Positions 56,507 through 64,000 of a stretch of 64,000 nt of DNA are shown piece by piece. The position numbers and the translations under genes were made by a program. The notes beneath the pieces are model-generated. The model saw only the letters and a list, made by a program, of their open reading frames with translations, was not told the origin of the DNA and did no database searches. Source of the stretch: Dasypus novemcinctus (taxonomy: Eukaryota; Chordata; Mammalia; Cingulata; Dasypodidae); assembly GCF_030445035.2 (NCBI RefSeq), contig NC_080675.1, positions 62,760,544-62,824,543 of the forward strand. Reading direction: 5' to 3'. Numbering within the stretch: position 1 is the stretch's first letter; each line of letters starts with the position of its first letter.

Positions 56507-57572
56507 TTATCTTAGTTTCCCAGCTGCAAAAACAAACACTACACAGTGGGTTGGCTTAGACAATGGGAATTTATTGGCTCATGGTTTTGAGGCTAGGAGA
56601 AGTCCAAAATCTAAGTGTCAGCAAGGCAATGCTCTGTCTTTGAAGACTGGTGTATTAGTCTTCTAAAGGGTGCTGATGCAAAGTACCAGAAATCTGTTGA
56701 CTTTTATAAAGGGTATTTATTTGGGGTAAAAGCTTACAGTTACAAAGCCCTAAAGAGTTCAAGTCAAGGTTGCTTCCTCACAAAAGTCAGTTGCCATGCG
56801 TTGAAGCAAGATGGCGTGCTATCTCTGCCCAGTTTTAGCCTCTTCCTGTTGAGGCTCCATGGGACCATCTTCTTCCTGACCTCAGCTGTAGGTTGGCATA
56901 GGGCTTTTCTCTCAGGGCTTCCTATATCAATCTTGGCTTTCTTCCCAAGCAGGCAAATGGCCCCTCTTTCCCTGGGGCCCAGGATAAAAAATGACAGAAC
57001 TCTGTATCTTCCTTCATCATCTTGAATGAGTGTCCATTTAAATCAGCCCACCAAGGGAATGGGGACTCAATCTGAGTTACACCTTACTGAAGTAGCCCAA
57101 TCAGAAGCCCTAAATTGATTTTATTCAGAAAACTTAATCAGAGTGCCCTTACTGAATTTAATACAATCAAAGGGTATCACACCCAGAGGAATAGATGAAT
57201 TTACAACATAATCTTCCTTTTTTTGGGATTCACAACAGTAATCTCAAACTGTCACAACTGTTGCTCTGGGGCTGGCTGCCAGCAATCCTTGGGGCTCCTT
57301 TGCCTTTCTGTCACACAGCAATGCACATGGTGATGTCTTCTCCATTTTCCTTCAGGTTCTGTTGACTTCCACCTTCCTGCTTTCCATGACTTCCTCTCTG
57401 TGGCCTTCTCTATAAGGCCTCCAGTATTAGGACTAAGACACATCTTGAGTCAGTTGGACACAACTTAACTAAAACCAACATCTGCAAAGGGTCCTATTTA
57501 TAGTGGGTCCACATTCACAGGAATAGATTAAGAGCGTGTTTTTTTCTGGTGTAAATAACTCAATTTCCGGCA
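56507..57572 (-). mobile_element. MaLR-like LTR (xenarthran family A), antisense, host of a nested LTR
   Basis: The left part (cttagtttcccagctgcaaa, cagtgggttggcttagacaa) and the right part (ttctgtcacacagcaatgca, aaggcctccagtattaggac, gtaaataactcaatttccgg) together match the solo LTR at 10640-11060. A second LTR occupies 56651-57256. Confidence 0.85.
56651..57256 (-). mobile_element. Solo LTR of the 30650-33444 family, nested in the other LTR
   Basis: It opens tgtattagtcttctaaaggg and ends caaactgtcaca, paralleling both LTRs of the retroelement at 30650. Flanks actgg (56646-56650) and actgt (57257-57261) form a 5-base duplication with one mismatch. It is younger than the LTR around it. Confidence 0.9.
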
Positions 57573-58017
57573 TCTTTTCTCCCCTCTGTCTAGATGGATA
57601 CCTGGCAAAGTTGTGAAACAGAAAAAAAAATGTTTTCATTTCCTAGACTCACTATCTCTTTTGCCCATCCAAGGTCTTGATCTCCCTGGTACAACAGCCC
57701 CAGACTCCATGCCATCTTTCTCTGGTCAGGGCTTACTACTGCTTCTGTGGCAGAGGGGAGAAAGGAGAGTAAAGGGTATTCCATCATGGAATTTTTCCTA
57801 TTCTAGATCATGTCCATCCTTTAGGGCCCTGGGAGGGGATCCCAAACAAATGAGCTAACAAATTCCATAAGCCGAATAAAAAATAACTAAGGGTTGAGGA
57901 AGGTTGTTTGGCCCAGTATGTGTCGCTAGAAGCCAATGGATAGCTCTCTGTGAATTGCTGAGGGGTGGTAGAAACATGTTTGTCTAATTTTGATACAAGC
58001 AAGGCTGGTTCTAGCAC
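57573..58017. other. Unique sequence, no gene seen
   Basis: Overlapping open frames on both strands without domains. Confidence 0.5.
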
Positions 58018-58163
58018 AAGAGGAGACAAGGCTAACCTTTTTTTCTTTTTAAATATTTATTTATTTATTTATTTCTCTCCTCTCCCCTCCAAGAGGAGAC
58101 AAGGCTAACCTTTTTTTCTTTTTAAATATTTATTTATTTATTTATTCATTCATTCATTTATTT
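58018..58163. repeat. 73-base tandem duplication at the tail of a SINE
   Basis: The segment from aagaggagacaaggctaacc through the T-rich tail to tctcccctcc occurs twice, starting at 58018 and at 58091. The second copy has an extra (ttca/ttta)n stretch. Each copy includes the SINE's target-duplication sequence. Confidence 0.93.
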
Positions 58164-58562
58164 ATTTATTTCTCTCCTCTCCCCTCCAGTTGTCTGCTCT
58201 CTGTGTCCATTCACTGTGTGTTCTTCTGTGAATGCTTTTATCCTTATCAGCTGCACGGGGAATCTGTGTTTCTTTTGTTGCGTCATCTTGCTGTGTCAGC
58301 TTTCCGTGTGTGCGGTGCCATTCTTGGGCAGGCTGCACTTTCTTTCGCACTGGGCGGCTCTCCTTATGGGGTGCGCTCCTTGCGCATGGGGGTGTGTGGG
58401 GCTCCCCTACGTGGGGGACACCCCTGCGTGGCACGGCACTCCTTGCAGGCATCAGCACTGTGCATAGGCCAGCTCCACCGGGTCAAGGAGGCCTGGGGTT
58501 TGAACCTTGGACCTCCCATGTGATAGGTGGATGCCCTATCCACTGGGCCAAGTCTGCTTCCC
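58113..58562 (-). mobile_element. Long DAS-type SINE, antisense
   Basis: Complete copy with a long (ttta)n/(ttca)n tail. The 12-base target sequence aaggctaacctt is found at 58028-58039, 58101-58112 and 58563-58574, three times rather than twice, because of the 73-base duplication. Confidence 0.93.
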
Positions 58563-58574
58563 AAGGCTAACCTT

Positions 58575-59739
58575 CATCAGCTCCAAATCTGTCCCCACAT
58601 GGTGGCCATGGATATACTTCCCAGGTCTTGGGCTGCAAGAAACAATTAACTGAGGGTCCCAGCTGCTGCACTCTGAAATCCATGGCCACCTTTCTGCCAA
58701 GGCCATGCTTCCCATGGACTGTTTCCAAACAATGGCTAGACAAGGCAGGGATACTAAAGCAAGTCTGTCCCTGGGAGGTGTGAGACTCCTCTGATGGGCA
58801 ACTTTGGCTCCAGGACCCTGATGGCCCTGCTGAACTCAGAATTGCACTGTACTCTAAGGTGCTTCCAACCAACCTTCTTTCCTATCTTCCCTCTCTCCTC
58901 TTGGCCTCAGACCTGTATTGTGGTCTAATAGCTTTCCCAGCCTCTTTTGGCTCCTTCTCCATTTTCTTGAACAGGCATTTTCCCTAATAAATTCTTGCCT
59001 TTTCATCCTGTCTTGGCTTCTGCTTTCTGGAGAATACACTTTATGATGTCCTATCTCCTACTTTCTGTCTTCTGTCTACCTTTTTTCTGTCCATCTCTGT
59101 AAAACTTACTCTGGGAAAGATGATCTGATATCATCTCTTTTGAGTTACATCTTCCAGTCATATCTGCCTATTGAAATATCTCTATTTGTGAAATAAAAGT
59201 CTTTGTCCCTGATAAAGAAAATTCAGATGTGTGAAAGTCTTTTGGGGCCTCAGAGATTAGGTCCTGTAGGTGACTGTGTAATCTGTTTACGTGTAAACCA
59301 GGCCCTGGAGGCGGTGCCTCGCACAGGACTGTCTGTGCTTTGAGTGTGGTACTTCTTGCCAAATAATCATGTAACGGTTACTGTTCTCTGTAGCAAAATC
59401 CCTGACTACTTTGGAATCATAAGTTTCTATCTGAGTATCGGAACTCAACTGAGTGGTACCACTTGCAGGCCTTGCCATACCCAAACTCTCCTTTAATTGT
59501 GATCCGCCTTAACCTAGATACCACTTAACTGCTGGGCAACAGCCAGCAAAACGGTATGATTGCTTTTGAAAGACAGTAAGTAGGTGACTATTGAGCAATG
59601 TGAAGCAGGAAAGGAGGAGCCTCTCACAGTAAGAGCAGGGGTCTTGCTGTCCTAGTTCTCACGTGGGTGGTTGTTCTTTACCAGAGGGCTAGTTGAAAAG
59701 CATAGTTTTCTACTGGCTGTGAAATTATGATATAAATAA
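58575..59739. other. Unique sequence, no gene seen
   Basis: No recognised repeat or gene. Confidence 0.5.
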
Positions 59740-59965
59740 CAGCTAACATGTCTTGATCGCAGGCGGTTTACCTATACAACCACACTGAAATCTCCTTATG
59801 ACCTTGGGAGATGGCGACTAGGCTCTTGCTCCCATTTTATAGCTGGGAATCTGAAACCTACAGAGAATAAGTAAATTGCTGAGAGTCACAAACCTGAGAA
59901 ATGGCTAGGCCAGGATTCAAAGCCAGGCTGTCTAATGGCTGAACAATACTGCCTCTGCTTCTTGC
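59740..59965 (-). mobile_element. MIR SINE relic
   Basis: Antisense MIR, nearly full length: aacagctaacatgtcttga, cattttatagctgggaatct, gagagtcacaaacctgagaa and caggattcaaagccaggctg. Confidence 0.83.
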
Positions 59966-60142
59966 CAAACGGGTTGAGCACTGAAATGTGTCACTACCTG
60001 AATTGCATTTGCTGGGAACTAAACAAGGGCAACACATAAAGCTGAGAGTTATTTTGATCCCCTTGTTAACTGTATTCCTTCCTCCCTCTCATCATCCCAG
60101 CCTCTTACCTTCTTTTTTTTTTCTTCTTTTTTCCTTTTAAAG

Positions 60143-60392
60143 TTCGAAATGGCAATATCCAGGCCCAGAGAACATCAAAAGGGCTTCCTCCTCTCAGTTG
60201 TGGACTTGGAGCCCAAGTCATCAGCTCTTGGATTGGTGATCTGGAAAGAGAAGGTCTAGTATGGTTGGGTCCCAACGTGCCAGTCTCCTGGGGAGGAAGG
60301 GTGCTTGCCTATGGAATCTTTCAGAGAATGAGTGCCGAGAAGAAGAACATTTGTTGGGAGGCAGGCAGACATTTCCCAGACCTCCTTAAAAG
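60143..60392 (+). other. Exon-like segment with splice signals and one open frame
   Basis: A long pyrimidine tract (60110-60138) ends in ttttaaag, a good 3' splice site, and the segment ends aaaag|gtaagg, a good 5' splice site. The frame starting at 60145 stays open through all 82 full codons and meets a stop (taa, 60394-60396) just past the donor, while the other two frames stop inside. The translation is glycine- and tryptophan-containing but matches no family I know. It could be a coding exon, a non-coding transcript exon or chance. Confidence 0.3.
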
Positions 60393-60396
60393 GTAA

Positions 60397-61060
60397 GGTG
60401 CCATAAAGGTAAATCAGATGAAAGAACCAGTTCGGTTCACTGCCTGAGAGTTAGAATCCAGATGAGATTTTCTAAACAGCTGCCTGATCATCTGTGCCAC
60501 CCACAGGCACTGTCATCCTGCTGGCATTGGTGTTTCTTCCCTGTTTGTGAGTCCAGGGTGTTGATCTATACTGTTAATGATGAGACAGGGATACATAACG
60601 TTCAGAAGAAGCAGGTGACGGGACTATTTATGTGCATCCTGTTAGCTAAAAACTCAGGTTTGTGCTGCCAATAAAATCGGGTGACAGCTTTCTTCCAAGA
60701 ATTTGTTTTCTTTGCCTGTAATTTGAAAATGTTGCTGTGTCTCAGCTGTACTTGGAAAACATAAATATGGCACTGTGTCAGATTCTGAAGATACCCATGA
60801 TAACAGCATGACTTGTTTTTAAATGACAAACAAAATCCTTTTCCAGAGTGAAGAAAAGAGTGGGTGGGTAAAACCTGTTTCTCTGAGTTTAGTTGATAGC
60901 CTGAACATAGGCTTCTATTTCAAAACTTTCTCCTAGGAAGAACCAGGAGTATCACTGAGAAAAAAGCATGACCTATGCAGAAAGAGTACTGCACACACAT
61001 CCATGGGCTGCATACATTTGTCTTGCACAGGGTAGGTGCCAATAAGTGTTTATCAATGAT
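60397..61060. other. Unique sequence, no gene seen
   Basis: Short frames only; no recognised repeat. Confidence 0.5.
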
Positions 61061-61605
61061 GGTAACTCTTTTAGTTATTTATTGCTGTGTATCAAAGTAC
61101 CCCCGAACTTTGTGGTTTAAAACAATAAACACTTACTATCTCACACAGTTTCTGGGAGTCCGGAAATCAGGGGAAGCTTACCTGAATGGTTTTGGTGCAG
61201 GGTCTTTTCTGAGGTTGGCCAGGACTGTAGTCCTCAGAAGGCTCGAATGGAGCTGGAGGATCCACTTCTAACATGGTCCACTCACATGCCTGGCAAATTA
61301 GGTTGTCAGCAGAAGGCTTCAGTTCCTTGCCAAGTGGACCTGTCCATAGGGCTGCCTGAGTGTTCGAATGTTCTCATAACGTGGCAGGTGGCTTGCCCCA
61401 GAGGGAGTAATCCAAGAAAGAGCAAGACGGAAGGCACAGTGTATGTCATGACTGAGCTGTGGAGGTCACATTCAATCATTTTTGCCACATTCTATTTAAT
61501 AGAAGGGAATCTACACTCAAGTACAGTCCACATTCAAGGGGAGGAGAAGTATGTATCAAAGAATTTGTGGACATATTTGAAAACAACCATGGTGACATTT
61601 ATGAT
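61061..61605 (-). mobile_element. MLT1-like MaLR LTR, antisense
   Basis: Well preserved antisense MLT1 (D/E/F-like) order: ttagttatttattgctgtgt, tgtggtttaaaacaataaac, ctcagaaggctcgaatggag, gttccttgccaagtggacct, gtccatagggctgcctgagt and attcaaggggaggagaagta. Frames of 98 and 139 codons in it are by-products. Confidence 0.87.
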
Positions 61606-61831
61606 TTGTGCAACAAGGAATATTAAAAATAAATTCCCCAAGAGCAACTGTTTTCATCTGAAGTGAAAATTTCTCTGATATCAATCTGGGAAGATTGTCA
61701 TTGTCATAGAACAATTTTATAAGAATAATGATAGACAAAAATTATCTTCTCATGGAAATAGATAAGAAGAGAAAATAATTTTCTAACTTTAAATGTGAGA
61801 GGGATTCACTCTTCAAGTTTTGGATGACGTG
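61606..61831. other. Unique sequence, no gene seen
   Basis: AT-rich, short. Confidence 0.5.
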
Positions 61832-62050
61832 ATTTTTTTTCCCCCCGAGTTACCAGGGCTGGGCATTGAAACTGGGACCTTGTATGTGGGAAGCCAGTGC
61901 TCAACCACTGAGCCAAATTGGTTTCCCTGGGTTTGGTTTTTCATCTGTTTGGTTTTTTTTTTGTTTGCTTTTAGGAGGCACTGGGAACTGAACCTGGGAC
62001 CTCCCATGTGGGAAGAAGGCGCTCAACCACTTGAGCCACATCTGCTCCCC
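61832..62050 (-). mobile_element. Dimeric tRNA-derived SINE (DAS type), antisense
   Basis: Two tRNA-like heads (61850-61928 and 61973-62049), each with a B-box complement (attgaaactgggacc and gaactgaacctgggacc) and tcaaccactgagcc or its variant, are joined by the same kind of T-rich linker as in 48222-48450. Confidence 0.87.
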
Positions 62051-62052
62051 AA

Positions 62053-62491
62053 TTTTTAAAATTTTTTTAATAAGTAGAAGGGACAAGATTGAGGTTCTTC
62101 ATTCATAAAGATAAATGGGTGTAAGGCTTTGGCCTTTTTATTTGCTCCTTCTTTTTACATCAGACTACTAAATTGAAGCATCTTTTCTTCTTCACTTATT
62201 TCAACCCTTCTTCCTTTAAAGATGTATCAATGCTTTTATCATAGAATGTGAAACCTAGTCTTCTCCAAAACTGATGTTGTACATGTGATACAGACATGAC
62301 TGGAAAGGTGAGATGTGGTTACATCATCAGAAGGTTGGATGAGAGAAAGACCGTAATTTGTTTCCTCAGTGAGATGGGTCTTCTTTCACTTTAAAACCTT
62401 TTTTTTTCCTTCCTCAAATACCAAATCTGGTTTTGATCAAAGACTAGTTCTGAACTTTGGGAACATGAAGGCTGTGCTTCAGCTATATTTT
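62053..62491. other. Unique sequence, no gene seen
   Basis: No recognised repeat or gene. Confidence 0.5.
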
Positions 62492-63480
62492 CCCTTATAA
62501 TAAACTTTATTTATAGAGAAATGTTAGATTGCATAAAAGTGACATCAGAAGTGTAGGGGATTCCCATATACCCCACAGCCCCTATATTTCCCCCTATTAG
62601 TAATATCTTACATTATTGTGGTACATTTGTTACCCTTGCTGAACAAATATTGAAGCATTGCTACTAACAAAGGACTATAGTACAGTATACACTTTTGACT
62701 GTACAGTTTTATAGGACTTGACAAAATGTTTAATGGCCTGTACCCATCATTGCAATATGCAGAACAATTCCAATGCCCCAAACATGCCCTGTGTTCCACC
62801 TATTCTTCCCTCCCCCTCTCCACACAACTTCTGGTAACCACTATCTTATATCAGTGTTACAGGTTCTTTCATACAACAATAATAGTAAGTCTACTGTGGT
62901 CCATGGTTGTATTTCCCCCCTTATGTTTGTTCATTCCTCATTCTTGAGGATTTGGGGATGGTGATGCCTGTTCTGTTTCAGAGTGAGACGGGGCATAGAC
63001 CTTACAAGGCAGATGGAAGGAACTTTTTTACTTGCAGTTGTAGAGATACTCTTTGTTTTTTGGGATAGGCGTTGTCCATCATCATCATTTTGTTAGTTGT
63101 CCTGGGTGACTATAAACTGGAGAGTAGGTTTTGGCTGCAACTCTTCTGAGATTCAGGGCTCAACTGGCATATGAACAGACCAAAGATTTAAGTCTCTGGG
63201 ACATATATTTAATTGGTATAGTGCTAATTGTAGGTTCAAATAAAAGGGTCAGAAGAATCATGTGCAGGGAAGTGATAAATGAGTCTCCTCTATTACATTG
63301 GGGAAATAAATTATCATATATTCCAAGGAGAGGCCAAATGACAGGGTGCTAATTTCATGGGGTTGTGTGCTTTGCCTACAGTGTCTGGACGTCTCTAGAG
63401 CCCTCAGGAGCACCCCTGTTTTGGTTTTGTTTACTGTGGCAGTTAGTGAGACTGCTTCAGCTATTTAGGACTCTGTTCTC
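62492..63480 (-). mobile_element. L1 3' end (3'UTR), antisense
   Basis: Antisense L1 3'UTR: taggggattcccatatacc, ttgtggtacatttgttaccc, gaggatttggggatggtgat, ttgttagttgtcctgggtga and gagccctcaggagcacccct. It is more diverged than the copies at 24225 and 27144. The right limit is approximate. Confidence 0.82.
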
Positions 63481-64000
63481 TCCAATTTAAAGAGAGATCT
63501 GACAGTGCTTAGGACATTTTAACATCCTTGGCAAAAATAATTAGCACATTTAAAAGCCAAGCAGAAGAAGGTGATTATTATAGAGAGTATTTTATGGGTG
63601 GTGAATTAGTCATGGCAATAGATTTCTGGATGGGAGAATTTCTAGATGGTAGGATGAGATTAAATGAATGAGTGTGCATGAAAGCATCATGTAAATGTAA
63701 AGGGGCTATTACTTACCACTCCAAAATGCCTCAACAATCTGTAAAGATTTTTTAGTGAAATAGTTTTCATCAATATTATATAATTTGTTGGAAATATTTT
63801 TTTATCCAAATGGAAGGGAGAGATTCTGATATTGGATCTAAGCTGGATCCTGTTTTGGGCTAATCTTCACTCCAGGGAAAAACACGGGCTGGCTTTGTCA
63901 GGAATGTACAAATATTCTTGTTGTAGGACACATCCTTATTTGAACATTTGGCCTGATGATCAGTAATGACCCTTCAGTTAATCCAGACTGGTGCTACCAT
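63481..64000. other. Unique sequence, no gene seen
   Basis: AT-rich unique DNA to the end of the window. Confidence 0.5.

Noticed and set aside
61247-61666. 139-codon frame
   Set aside because: It lies almost wholly in an antisense MLT1-like LTR.

Overview
This window is repeat-dense mammalian nuclear DNA in which I recognise no protein-coding gene, tRNA gene or rRNA gene. The best clue to the host is a set of tRNA-derived SINEs with a conserved tRNA-like head, an approximately 350-base body and an (AAAT)n tail. They match what I know of the DAS SINEs of the nine-banded armadillo (Dasypus novemcinctus, Xenarthra). The L1 3' ends and several LTRs also look lineage-specific, while MIR, L2, MLT1-like and hAT relics are the ancient layer shared by placental mammals. 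No database search was run, so family names are assignments from memory of consensus sequences.

Layout. Bases 1-12.3 kb hold ancient MIR/L2 pieces, four long SINEs (the first cut by the window edge), an L1 3' end with an adjoining short SINE, a hAT relic and one solo LTR. From 12.5 to 23.5 kb there is an LTR split by an L1, a long quiet stretch (13.8-16.6 kb), a young L1 3' end, a second LTR and several L2 pieces. From 23.7 to 29.2 kb lies one decayed plus-strand L1 (5'UTR, ORF1, endonuclease part of ORF2), split by two younger L1 3' ends in opposite orientation and by a dimeric SINE. At 30.65-33.44 kb sits a structurally complete but non-coding LTR retroelement with a perfect 5-bp target duplication. 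From 33.5 to 50.3 kb come MIRs, an ERVL-like LTR, more L1 and LTR insertions, a DNA-transposon relic hit by two SINEs, and a SINE that has grown a minisatellite. From 50 to 64 kb are unique stretches that look like conserved non-coding DNA, an LTR inside an LTR, a SINE with a tandemly duplicated flank, an exon-like segment at 60.1-60.4 kb and a final L1 3' end.

There is no gene network to describe. The window behaves like an intergenic desert or the inside of a large intron, and its readable content is insertion history: target-site duplications can be read for many elements and give relative ages. Most long open frames are read-through of SINE, L1 or LTR sequence. The stretches most likely to be functional are unique segments near 7.0-7.4, 45.7-45.9, 51.2-51.6 and 55.5-55.8 kb, and the exon-like segment near 60.3 kb.
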